Below, one piece after another: positions 24,953 through 33,725 of a DNA stretch of 64,000 bases (its first letter is position 1; each line of letters begins with the position of its first letter). Source of the stretch: CAYRJD01 sp965205925 (GTDB taxonomy: Bacteria; Actinomycetota; Acidimicrobiia; Acidimicrobiales; Poriferisodalaceae); the NCBI GenBank assembly GCA_965205925.1, contig OZ242183.1:434001-498000 (forward strand), read 5' to 3'. Made by a program: the position numbers and the translations under genes. The notes beneath the pieces are model-generated. The model ran no database searches, was not told the origin of the DNA, and saw only the letters and a program-made list of their open reading frames with translations.

Positions 24953-26092
24953 GTGCCGATGCAAGAAAATAACGACGCCACCAGCAGTAGCAATACTGCT
25001 GGTGGCAGTCGTACCAACGCTGGGTTGTTGGCCGTGCTGCTACGGCCAGCAGTGGTTCCGGTGGTGGCCGTGCTGCTGGGACTGGTGATCTCAGCTGTTC
25101 TGATCACATTTCAGGGCAACTCTTTTATTACCGCTTATAAAGCACTCCTTGATGGCGGCTTAGGCGACAGCGATGCCATCTTGCGAACGCTTCAAAAGTC
25201 CACCCCGCTCATCTTTGGGGGGCTGGCGGTGGCCTTTGCGTTTAAGGCAGGCATGTTCAATATCGGTGGGCAAGGGCAGCTCTTGGTTGGCGCCGTTTTT
25301 GCAGGGTGGGTTGGATTTGCTGTCACCGGCTTACCGATTCTCATTCATTTACCGTTAGCGATAATTGTTGGTTCGCTGGCCGGCGCTATCTGGGGAGGTA
25401 TTGCCGGTGTCTTAAAAGCCACCACCAGTGCGCACGAGGTGATTGTCACGATCATGCTGAACTTCGTGGCGGGCAATCTCACAGACTGGCTGGCATCGAG
25501 TCCCTGGCAAGATTCTGCAGGAAGCAACATCTCCGCTCGCACACCGCTGGTAGCTGACACAGCGATAATGCCGACCTGGGGTGCGGTCCCTACGGGATTC
25601 CTACTGGCCTTGGTGGTGGCAGTGGTGGTTTGGTGGCTGCTCGAGAGAACCACCTATGGCTTTGAAGTACGCAGCGTGGGCGCTAACCGCCAGGCCGCGC
25701 GCTACGCAGGTATTTCTGTTGGCTGGATCCTGGCTACAACGATGATGGTGTCCGGGTTACTAGCTGGCATGGGTGGAGCTATGGAAACGCTAGGAGTGGA
25801 TGGACGATTTTCAGCTGGATTCAATGTGGGACTGGGATTTGAAGGCATAACCATTGCTTTGTTAGCTCGCGCGCATCCGATTGGTGTCATTCCAGCTGGC
25901 CTGCTCGTCGGAATCATGGAAGCAGGCGCGGCCAAGATGCAGTTCGAGTCCGGAGTACCACCCGAACTGATAGACGTGATGCAGGCGCTGATTTTGTTCT
26001 TCGTAGCGGCTCCCATCATTATTCGTTGGTTGCTGCGACTACGTGACCCAGAGCAACGACTGCAACTTGGTGCAGGTTGGGGCGCCAACTGA
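24953..26092 (+). CDS. Nucleoside ABC transporter permease 1
   Basis: Permease of the BPD_transp_2 / simple-sugar branch, 379 residues with about eight to ten membrane helices. FGGLAVAFAFKAGMFNIGGQGQ near residue 90 and the coupling-loop region TTYGFEVRSVGANRQAARYAGI near 230 match YufP/BmpB-type permeases. The start is GTG at 24953; ATG two codons later is possible. Followed after 28 bases by the second permease. Confidence 0.92.
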   Translation: MPMQENNDATSSSNTAGGSRTNAGLLAVLLRPAVVPVVAVLLGLVISAVLITFQGNSFITAYKALLDGGLGDSDAILRTLQKSTPLIFGGLAVAFAFKAGMFNIGGQGQLLVGAVFAGWVGFAVTGLPILIHLPLAIIVGSLAGAIWGGIAGVLKATTSAHEVIVTIMLNFVAGNLTDWLASSPWQDSAGSNISARTPLVADTAIMPTWGAVPTGFLLALVVAVVVWWLLERTTYGFEVRSVGANRQAARYAGISVGWILATTMMVSGLLAGMGGAMETLGVDGRFSAGFNVGLGFEGITIALLARAHPIGVIPAGLLVGIMEAGAAKMQFESGVPPELIDVMQALILFFVAAPIIIRWLLRLRDPEQRLQLGAGWGAN

Positions 26093-26120
26093 TGGTGGCT
26101 AACGCCGACTTGGTATTCAC

Positions 26121-27119
26121 GTGACGTCTACAAGCATGCGGACACGCTGGCTGATCTTTTCGGGCGTGGCAGTAGTGGTCGTTGTCTGGGGCTTCTATAT
26201 CTACGAAGGCGCACAAACCACAGCGGTGGTTTCGGGCACCATCCGTTCGGCAACTTTGCTGGTTCTGGGCGCCATGTGCGGAATGATTGGTGAACGATCC
26301 GGCATAGTGAACATCGGTATCGAAGGCCAGTTCCTAGGCGCTGCCTTTACGTCATTCACGGTCGCATCTATCACCGGTTCGTTAGAGCTGGGGGTGATTG
26401 TCGGCGTCGGGACTGGCATGGCCATGGGCTGGCTGATGGCTGCGATGGCAGTGGGTTTGCGGGTCGATCAGATCATCGCTGGCACGGTCATAAACATTGC
26501 GGCACTCGGGCTTACATCCTTTTTCTACGACCGAAGCCGTTCGCTGGGCATGCCGAAATATGTGCCTATAGATCTTGGCGGCCTGAGCGATTTACCTCTG
26601 GTTGGAACGGTTTTATTCAGTCGACCACCACTCACCTACATCACACTTGCATTAGTAGTGATCGTGCATGTGGCGATATTCAAAACCGTGTGGGGAATGC
26701 GGACAACTGCGATAGGTGAGCATCCGGGTGCAGCGGCCACCGTTGGAGTGAGCGTGCACCGCCTCCGCTACCTAAATATGACATTGGCGGGTGGACTAGC
26801 CGGATTTGGTGGCGCATATTTGGCGTTAGAAGCGGTTGGCACATTTAGTAGAGCGATGTCGGGTGGTCGCGGCTTTTTGGCGCTAGCCGTGATGATCTTT
26901 GGGCGTCGAACGCCATTTGGTGCCTACGCAGCAGCGCTGGTGTTTGGGCTTACCACTTCGCTGCAAAACCAATTCCAGCTAAACGGCACGCTGGATATTC
27001 CACCGCAATTTGTGGGAATGATGCCGTTTGTTGTAACGATTTTGGTGGTGGCTCTAAGTGGTCTATTTGGTCATATGCGAGACCCGGCAGCTCTTGCACA
27101 GCCCTATGAGGAGGGGTAG
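26121..27119 (+). CDS. Nucleoside ABC transporter permease 2
   Basis: Second permease, 332 residues, matching YufQ/BmpC-type partners. GAMCGMIGERSGIVNIGIEGQF near residue 50 and the coupling region GMRTTAIGEHPGAAATVGVS near 195 are conserved. About eight membrane helices. The start is GTG at 26121. Its stop directly abuts the ATG of the ATPase gene. Confidence 0.92.
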   Translation: MTSTSMRTRWLIFSGVAVVVVVWGFYIYEGAQTTAVVSGTIRSATLLVLGAMCGMIGERSGIVNIGIEGQFLGAAFTSFTVASITGSLELGVIVGVGTGMAMGWLMAAMAVGLRVDQIIAGTVINIAALGLTSFFYDRSRSLGMPKYVPIDLGGLSDLPLVGTVLFSRPPLTYITLALVVIVHVAIFKTVWGMRTTAIGEHPGAAATVGVSVHRLRYLNMTLAGGLAGFGGAYLALEAVGTFSRAMSGGRGFLALAVMIFGRRTPFGAYAAALVFGLTTSLQNQFQLNGTLDIPPQFVGMMPFVVTILVVALSGLFGHMRDPAALAQPYEEG

Positions 27120-28676
27120 ATGACTGATCCGAGCCTGGCGCGTAGTGCTTCTAAGCCTGCTGGTGCTCCCAAGGTTGCGTTAGGAGCGCGGGCAATCTCT
27201 AAACGCTTCTCAAGTGTGGTTGCTAACAGCGACGTATCGCTCGAGTTGGCACCAGGCAAGGTGCTTGCGTTGCTTGGTGAAAATGGTGCCGGTAAGAGCA
27301 CATTGGTAAACATTTTGTTTGGGCTGTATCGGCCCGATGCCGGTGAGGTGGTTATCGCTGATGAGACGGTGCGTCTAACCAGCCCGAGCGATGCCATCGC
27401 GCGCGGCGTGGGCATGGTGCATCAACACTTTCAACTGGTGCCACCCATGAACGTGGTGCGCAACATCGTTTTGGGAGCCGAGCCACGCAGATTCGGAATG
27501 GTTGACATTGCTAAAGCTCGTGAGCAGGTGCTGGCACTGCAAGCAAAGTTCGGTCTTGAAGTCGATCCTGACGCCAATGTCGAAGAGTTACCAGTTGGCG
27601 CTCAGCAACGAGTGGAGATATTGAAAGCGCTTTACCGCAACGCACGCGTGCTCATTCTCGACGAACCCACAGCGGTACTAACACCACCAGAAACCGAACA
27701 CTTACTGAGTGTTCTGTCAGGACTCATTGCGGATGGCCTGAGTGCTGTGTTTATTACACACAAGCTGCGAGAAGCTCTGTCCGTGGCTGACGACATCATG
27801 GTGATGCGCAACGGTCATGTAGTCGGCACCACCACTCCGGCTCAAACGAGTGAAGCGGAGCTGGCGAAAATGATGGTGGGACGCAGCGTGCTGTTGCGAG
27901 TGCCTTCGGGCGAAGCACATCCGACTGACGAGGTTTTAAGCATCAAAAATTTGAGTGTGGATAATGATCTGCGTCACCAAGCAATCAACGATGTGAGCCT
28001 TTCCGTGCGTGCCGGTGAAATAGTTGGTATCGCAGGCGTGGAAGGCAATGGTCAGCGCGAGTTAGTGGAAGCCGTTACTGGCTTGCGGCGGATCAATTCT
28101 GGTGAGGTGCACATAGCCGGTGAGACCCTTACAAGAGCAACACCGCGTCAAGTATTCAACGCTGGCGTTGGCCACGTGCCCGAAGACCGTCGTAAGCACG
28201 GACTAATCGGCACTGCCGATGTGGCTGAAAATTCGGTGCTTAATTGCTATCACCGGGAGCCGTATTCATGGAACTACATGCTGCGGCGAGATCAGATAAG
28301 TGCACATGCAAGACAACTGGTGGATGACTTTGACGTGCGCACGCCGTCACTGTTTGCGCCTACCGATCAACTTTCAGGCGGTAATCAGCAGAAGTTGGTG
28401 GTAGGTCGAGAGTTCAGCCACGACGTGAAACTATTGGTGGTTGCTCAACCAACACGCGGTGTGGATATTGGTGCTATTGAGTTCATTCATCGCCGCATTA
28501 CCGAACAACGAGATGCGGGTGTGGCCGTGCTGTTGGTATCGGCTGAACTTGATGAGGTGATGGGATTGTCCGACCGCATCGTCGTGCTCTACGAGGGTGC
28601 AGTGGTAGCAGAACTTGATGCGAAGACGGCCGATCGCGAAGAGATCGGTTTGTTGATGGCAGGAGCGCAGCGGTAG
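27120..28676 (+). CDS. Nucleoside ABC transporter ATP-binding protein, duplicated ATPase
   Basis: Protein of 518 residues with two ABC domains, as in sugar and BMP-type importers. Domain 1: Walker A GENGAGKST near residue 56, Q-loop VHQHFQLV, degenerate signature LPVGAQQRVEIL, Walker B VLILDEPTAVLTP near 180. Domain 2: degenerate Walker A GVEGNGQRELVEA near 305, signature LSGGNQQKLVVGREF near 422. One catalytic and one degenerate site is normal for the family. It completes the importer and ends 19 bases before the convergent aldolase fusion. Confidence 0.94.
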   Translation: MTDPSLARSASKPAGAPKVALGARAISKRFSSVVANSDVSLELAPGKVLALLGENGAGKSTLVNILFGLYRPDAGEVVIADETVRLTSPSDAIARGVGMVHQHFQLVPPMNVVRNIVLGAEPRRFGMVDIAKAREQVLALQAKFGLEVDPDANVEELPVGAQQRVEILKALYRNARVLILDEPTAVLTPPETEHLLSVLSGLIADGLSAVFITHKLREALSVADDIMVMRNGHVVGTTTPAQTSEAELAKMMVGRSVLLRVPSGEAHPTDEVLSIKNLSVDNDLRHQAINDVSLSVRAGEIVGIAGVEGNGQRELVEAVTGLRRINSGEVHIAGETLTRATPRQVFNAGVGHVPEDRRKHGLIGTADVAENSVLNCYHREPYSWNYMLRRDQISAHARQLVDDFDVRTPSLFAPTDQLSGGNQQKLVVGREFSHDVKLLVVAQPTRGVDIGAIEFIHRRITEQRDAGVAVLLVSAELDEVMGLSDRIVVLYEGAVVAELDAKTADREEIGLLMAGAQR

Positions 28677-28695
28677 CTAGCAGCTAGTTAGCCAA

Positions 28696-30783
28696 CTAGA
28701 TAACCCGATCACTTCCGCCATCGATCGGAATTTGTGTACCGGTAGTCGCTCCAAACGCTCGGTTGCATAGCTCGGCTACGAGCAGCCCAACGTCGGCTGC
28801 GGTTATCTCACGGCCCAAAAGGTTACGTCTGCGATACTGCTCTGACGTAATGCCGTAACTGTTTGCACGTTGCTCTATTAGCTCGTCGCTCCACAGACCC
28901 GTGTCAAAAACTGCATCCGGATGAATCGTGTTGACGGTGATGTTGTCAGCGGCCCATTCCAGTGCTGCAACTCGTCCAAGCTGCGCAACGGCTGCCTTCG
29001 AGGCGGAATAAGCGCCAGCATGAGTGCCCGGTGCAAGCACATTTTTTGAGCCCACTAGCACGACACGCCCGCCGGTAGGAGACAGCCGCAGGTAGCGGTG
29101 AACGCACTGCAGCGTGCTAGCGACAGAGGTGAGGTTGAGGTCAAGTGTGCGTTGCCACTGTGCGAAGTCAAGGTCAGCGATAGGTGCTGACGGCCCAAAT
29201 GCCCCAGCGGCTATTACAACGATGTCGATACCACCGAAGTGTTCAATGACTGTCACCAACCCAGCTGCAATGGCTGCGGGGTCGGTTACGTCGGTCTCCA
29301 GTCCCAGCCAACGGTCGTGATCAAACGTGGCGGTGATGCCTTGATCGATGTCCAACCCGGCCACAGTGGCACCTTGGCTGGCTAGCGCTTGTGCTGTTGC
29401 CTTGCCGATGCCCGAAGCAGCTCCGGTTACTACCGCCACCTGTCCGCTAAATGCCGCGCTTGAGCCTCCCGCCCCGAGACGCAGTTTGGCTTGCTCTAGC
29501 TCCCAGTACTCAACATCAAATAGGTGGTTTTCGTCTAGTGCTACGTATTGGTCAAGTTGCTCGGAGGCTTCGATGACACTGATTGTGTGTAGGTAAATGT
29601 CAGACGCGATTTTGCAATCGTTGGTCGATTTGCCAGCAGTAAGTAGTCCTAGCTCTGGGTCAAGTATCACGCGCGGGGCGGGATCAAGCATTGTGAGATT
29701 TTCCGCGGAGCTAGACGGCTTGATCTGCTGGTCTGGCTGCTTGCCTTGCTTTAGCTTGGCGAGCCGTTCTTGATTGCGCTCGAAGTAGGCCTCATAAGTG
29801 GAAACAAAATCCGCCACCGGCTCGCCGCTACTTTTACCGGTCCTGCCTGTACGTACTAGTGGAAACTGCTTTGTGCGGATGATGTGGTCAGGTGTAGCTG
29901 GCCCGCGCTGGGCAAGCAACCCCACATTGTCACCCTGACAAAATTCCAACGCCTTTGCTCCGCCGTCACCGGTGGTGCGTGACAACAACAACGGCCGTCC
30001 TGCTGCGTTGGAGACTTGCGAACGCAACTCAGCCATGACAAGCGCTTGTTCGCTAGTTAGCTCTGACAGTGATGTTGCGGTGTGCTCGCTGACGCCGAAC
30101 TGGGCGACGCCACCGCGGCTAGCCAAGTAGTTCTCAGCTTCGGTAATCAGACGAATCATCGAATCGTAGGCATCGCGGGTGGTTTCACTAAACGTGAATA
30201 TGCCGTGATTTAGCAACACCATTGCTTCGGTGCCGCCATGTGACTGCTCATTAAACTGCTCTGCGCAAACGCGTGCCAGATCAAAGCCGGGCATCACATA
30301 GGGAATTACCACCACACGATCTCCCCACACTTCGGCGACTTGTTTGCGGCCGTCGGTGGTGTTAGTCAATGCCAGCACAGCGTCGGCATGAGTGTGCAAC
30401 ACCGACTTATAGGGCAGGCAAGCATGCAAGATCGCTTCCACCGAAGGGTTGGGGGCAGAGGCATCAAGCAGATTAAGGCGAAGCTGGTTAACCATCTCAG
30501 TGTCACTGAGCGCAGGCAGCTCGGCCAAGCGGCGAACAGGCTCCAAACGCAACGGAGCAAACCCGGGCGGCTCGATGGTGGCAAGATCCCAACCGCTGCC
30601 CTTCACATAGAGCACTTCAACGGCCTCGCCGTGCACGTCTTTGTTGAAGCTCTTGATGGAGGTGTTGCCGCCGCCATGCAACACCAACGCTGGATCCGAA
30701 CCCACCAGCCGTGAGCCGTAGGTGATCTCACCTAGATCACCTGAATGCGTTGCCGCTTCGGTGTTGTCCCAGAGGTTTTGCAT
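28696..30783 (-). CDS. Class II aldolase / short-chain dehydrogenase fusion
   Basis: Bifunctional protein of 695 residues. The N-terminal class II aldolase has a GGGNTSIKSF phosphate loop near residue 36 and zinc ligands in HTHADAVLAL near 130 and LLNHGIFTF near 192. The C-terminal SDR has VVTGAASGIGKATAQAL near 450 and YSASKAAVAQLG near 600. Known relatives are called rhamnulose-1-phosphate aldolase/alcohol dehydrogenase, cleaving to DHAP plus an aldehyde that the second domain processes. Here no rhamnose gene is near; its ATG overlaps the mtnA stop by 1 base, which suggests cleavage of a 5-deoxy- or 5-methylthio-ribulose-1-phosphate instead. Confidence 0.9.
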   Translation of the reverse strand: MQNLWDNTEAATHSGDLGEITYGSRLVGSDPALVLHGGGNTSIKSFNKDVHGEAVEVLYVKGSGWDLATIEPPGFAPLRLEPVRRLAELPALSDTEMVNQLRLNLLDASAPNPSVEAILHACLPYKSVLHTHADAVLALTNTTDGRKQVAEVWGDRVVVIPYVMPGFDLARVCAEQFNEQSHGGTEAMVLLNHGIFTFSETTRDAYDSMIRLITEAENYLASRGGVAQFGVSEHTATSLSELTSEQALVMAELRSQVSNAAGRPLLLSRTTGDGGAKALEFCQGDNVGLLAQRGPATPDHIIRTKQFPLVRTGRTGKSSGEPVADFVSTYEAYFERNQERLAKLKQGKQPDQQIKPSSSAENLTMLDPAPRVILDPELGLLTAGKSTNDCKIASDIYLHTISVIEASEQLDQYVALDENHLFDVEYWELEQAKLRLGAGGSSAAFSGQVAVVTGAASGIGKATAQALASQGATVAGLDIDQGITATFDHDRWLGLETDVTDPAAIAAGLVTVIEHFGGIDIVVIAAGAFGPSAPIADLDFAQWQRTLDLNLTSVASTLQCVHRYLRLSPTGGRVVLVGSKNVLAPGTHAGAYSASKAAVAQLGRVAALEWAADNITVNTIHPDAVFDTGLWSDELIEQRANSYGITSEQYRRRNLLGREITAADVGLLVAELCNRAFGATTGTQIPIDGGSDRVI

Positions 30784-31988
30784 CAGTCTTGAGCGGTGAT
30801 CGACGTTGGGCTATAACGGTTGGCGCTCTGCGACACAGCTGTGAGAATCGCCTGTTCATACGGCGGAGTTAGCACACCCATTTCGGTGATTATGGCAGTG
30901 ACCAAATGCGCTGGGGTTACATCAAAAGCCGGATTGATGGCATCGACGGCGGCTGGTGTTAGCCGCTCTGCACCGAGAACATGATGAACCTCAGCGGTGT
31001 TTCTTTGTTCTATTTCGATCTCTTCACCACTGGCAATAGAGGGATCCAACGTGCTGGTTGGCGCGGCCACATAAAACGGAATACTTGCCGCACGTGCCGC
31101 AAGAGCGTGGGGGAGTGTGCCGATCTTGTTGGCGGTATCACCATTTAGTGCAATGCGATCTGCTCCCACCAAAAACGCCTGAACCTTGCCAGCCAAAATC
31201 AAAGAAGCCATTGCGCTGTCTGGCACAACCGTTACTTCGATACCGGCATCTGATAGTTCCCAAGCGGTGAGTCTGGCACCTTGCAGCAGTGGGCGAGTCT
31301 CGCTAGCAAGCACGGCGACCGGTTCACCGTTGCCGGCTTTGACGTAGACCGGAGCAAGGGCTGTACCGATGCCGGCTGTGGCAAGGCGTCCGGCGTTGCA
31401 GTGTGTGCCTACAGCGGTGATATCACCCAACAGATCACTACCAAGTTTCCCAATCTGGGCGCAAGCCTGCGAGTCTTCATCTGCGATGCTTTGCGCTTCA
31501 ACAAGCATCGCTGCGGTGATGTCCGCCAAAACGTGGTCATGGTCGTGACCCTGGCTACGAGCAACGTCAGCGTCGCTGCTGGCCGCGTTACACAACGCAA
31601 GGCCTTTACCAACGGTGCGGTTTACTGCCCAAGCCAGATTTACCGCGGTTGGTCGCGCAGTGCCAATGCGTTCGCGCAGTGTCTCCAGCACGGAACGGGT
31701 TTCGTCCAGCGTTGCAGGCTTTGCCTCACCCAGGCCGATCACCGTTGCTAACGCTCCGAATGCACCTAACGCAGGAGCGCCTCTAATTTCTAAGCGCTTG
31801 ATGGCGTCGATTGCGGCGTCGGTGCTGTGAATGTCGAGCATCACGAGTTCTGAAGGTAGGCGTGTCTGATCGATAATTTCGATGGAGTTTCCCGTCCAAC
31901 GAAACGGTTTCGTTGGCGACTTTGATTTCACTGCTACAGCATGCCTGCCGCGCGTGGCTTTGGTCGACCGCGCGGCTTTGGGCAACAA
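30783..31988 (-). CDS. mtnA: S-methyl-5-thioribose-1-phosphate isomerase (MtnA family)
   Basis: Aldose-ketose isomerase of the eIF2B-related family. Conserved parts are EIRGAPALGAFGA near residue 67, the catalytic Cys in GTHCNAGRLATAG near 197, and the catalytic Asp in VGADRIALNGDTANKIGT near 275. The substrate may be 5-methylthioribose-1-phosphate or 5-deoxyribose-1-phosphate. The listed TTG start gives 401 residues, longer than the usual 340-370; the first 25-30 residues are basic and the real start is probably a GTG shortly before TKPFRWTGNSIEIID. Forms an operon with the aldolase fusion; no dioxygenase-branch methionine-salvage gene is in the window. Confidence 0.92.
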   Translation of the reverse strand: MLPKAARSTKATRGRHAVAVKSKSPTKPFRWTGNSIEIIDQTRLPSELVMLDIHSTDAAIDAIKRLEIRGAPALGAFGALATVIGLGEAKPATLDETRSVLETLRERIGTARPTAVNLAWAVNRTVGKGLALCNAASSDADVARSQGHDHDHVLADITAAMLVEAQSIADEDSQACAQIGKLGSDLLGDITAVGTHCNAGRLATAGIGTALAPVYVKAGNGEPVAVLASETRPLLQGARLTAWELSDAGIEVTVVPDSAMASLILAGKVQAFLVGADRIALNGDTANKIGTLPHALAARAASIPFYVAAPTSTLDPSIASGEEIEIEQRNTAEVHHVLGAERLTPAAVDAINPAFDVTPAHLVTAIITEMGVLTPPYEQAILTAVSQSANRYSPTSITAQD

Positions 31989-32081
31989 TGCGCACTAGCA
32001 CCATCGAAGCGCATAATGATCTAGCCGGATGCAAGCAATATCGTTACGACCGGCGAGCATGACGAACCTGGGAGAAAATTC

Positions 32082-33617
32082 GTGAAAGTTCCATTCACAG
32101 TCTCTGACTTTTTATATCGAGCCGAAAACGTTTACCCAGATCGTGTAGCTCTGGTGGACGAGCCCGACGCGCCCGGCGGCGAGCTGGGCGAAGTCACCTG
32201 GAGTGAATTCGGCACACTGGCGCGAGCGCAGGCTGCCAAGCTTGATGAGCTTGGCGTCGGTGTGGGTGAGCGGGTAGCGATGGTGTCCCAAAATGCGGGT
32301 CGACTTATGACCTCGTTCTACGGGGTATCGGGTTATGGCCGGGTGTTCGTGCCGATCAACTTCCGTCTAAGCCGTGACGAAATCGCCTACATCGTTGATC
32401 ACAGCGGAGCATCGATGCTGCTAGTGGATCCGTCTTTGGAGGACACTCTCAAAGATCTGGAAGTTGAACGTTTTGTGGTGATGGGAACCGATGCCGATGA
32501 TCAGATGTATCTGCGAGACACTGAACCAGTCGCTTGGGAATCAAACGAAGACGTAACAGCCACCGTTAACTACACCTCAGGCACTACCGCACGTCCCAAA
32601 GGAGTGCAGCAAACCCATCGCGCCCTGTGGGTAAACGCCACCACGTTTGGTTGGCATGCCGGAGTCAGCGATCGAGACACCTACCTGCACACACTGCCGA
32701 TGTTCCACTGCAACGGCTGGGGCATGCCATTTGCAGTTACTGGAATGGGCGGTAAGCACATCGTGCAACGAGAGGTGCGCGGTGAGCAGATCTTGAGCCG
32801 CATCCAAGAACACGGTGTGACCTTGATGTGCGGCGCGCCGGCGGTGGTGGCTGCGGTATTAGATGCTGCGGCCGACTGGAAAGGTGAGATACCTGGCGCT
32901 GGCACCGTGCGCATGGTGGTAGCTGGAGCACCACCGCCAACTCGCACAATCGAGCGCATGGAAACCGAACTCGGCTGGGAGTTCATCCAGATTTACGGCC
33001 TGACCGAAACCTCTCCGCTGCTAACTATGGCTCGCTGCCGCCCCGAGTGGGATGAACTGGGTTCTGAAGAAAAAGCGCGCAAGCTGTCCCGGGCTGGCGC
33101 TCCAACTATCGGAGTGAAGATCAACATTGACGATCAAGGTGAAGTGCTAGCGCGCTCCAATGTCGTTCTAGAGGGCTACTGGGAGCAACCCACCGAGACT
33201 GCTGAAGCGATCGTTGACGACTGGTTTCACACCGGTGACGGTGGCTACCTTGATGAAGAACATCATCTCATCATTTCGGACCGCAAGAAAGACGTAATTA
33301 TTTCCGGCGGCGAAAACGTGTCCTCAATCGAAGTGGAAGATGTCATTTTCAGTCACCCCGCTATTGCAGAGGTGGCAGTGATTGGTGTACCACACGAAAA
33401 ATGGGGCGAAACCGTGAAAGCGTTGGTAGTGCCGGCCGAGGGTGAGAGCATTTCGGAACAAGATCTGATTGATTTCTGTCGCGAAAAGATGGCGCACTAC
33501 AAGTGCCCAACCAGCGTGGAAATACGTGAAGAGTTAGCTCGCACAGCCACAGGCAAGCTGCAAAAGTTCAAGTTGCGCGAACCGTACTGGGCGGGCCTGG
33601 AAAAGCGAGTCAACTAA
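32082..33617 (+). CDS. Acyl-CoA synthetase (AMP-forming)
   Basis: Fatty-acid:CoA ligase-like enzyme of 511 residues. AMP-binding motif YTSGTTARPKGVQQTH near residue 165, IYGLTETSPLL near 305, HTGDGGYLDE near 382 and SDRKKDVIISGGENVSS near 400, with the C-terminal Lys in ATGKLQKFKLRE. Chain length cannot be read from sequence. GTG start at 32082 with GGGAG upstream. Divergent from mtnA across 93 bases. Confidence 0.92.
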   Translation: MKVPFTVSDFLYRAENVYPDRVALVDEPDAPGGELGEVTWSEFGTLARAQAAKLDELGVGVGERVAMVSQNAGRLMTSFYGVSGYGRVFVPINFRLSRDEIAYIVDHSGASMLLVDPSLEDTLKDLEVERFVVMGTDADDQMYLRDTEPVAWESNEDVTATVNYTSGTTARPKGVQQTHRALWVNATTFGWHAGVSDRDTYLHTLPMFHCNGWGMPFAVTGMGGKHIVQREVRGEQILSRIQEHGVTLMCGAPAVVAAVLDAAADWKGEIPGAGTVRMVVAGAPPPTRTIERMETELGWEFIQIYGLTETSPLLTMARCRPEWDELGSEEKARKLSRAGAPTIGVKINIDDQGEVLARSNVVLEGYWEQPTETAEAIVDDWFHTGDGGYLDEEHHLIISDRKKDVIISGGENVSSIEVEDVIFSHPAIAEVAVIGVPHEKWGETVKALVVPAEGESISEQDLIDFCREKMAHYKCPTSVEIREELARTATGKLQKFKLREPYWAGLEKRVN

Positions 33618-33683
33618 CACCGTAAGACCTAACACTCTTGGAGTAATCACTCCCACGCTTGGAATCTGACAGTAGCCTGCGGT

Positions 33684-33715
33684 CATGCTGGTCAAACAAC
33701 ATGCTGGTCAAACAA
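33684..33715. repeat. Perfect 16-bp tandem repeat before the MerR-MenF gene
   Basis: CATGCTGGTCAAACAA occurs at 33684-33699 and 33700-33715, without mismatch, ending 10 bases before the ATG of the MerR-MenF fusion. ATGs inside the repeats are out of frame with the gene. The position fits a regulator-binding site or a recent slippage duplication. Confidence 0.7.
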
Positions 33716-33725
33716 AAAGCCTTAG

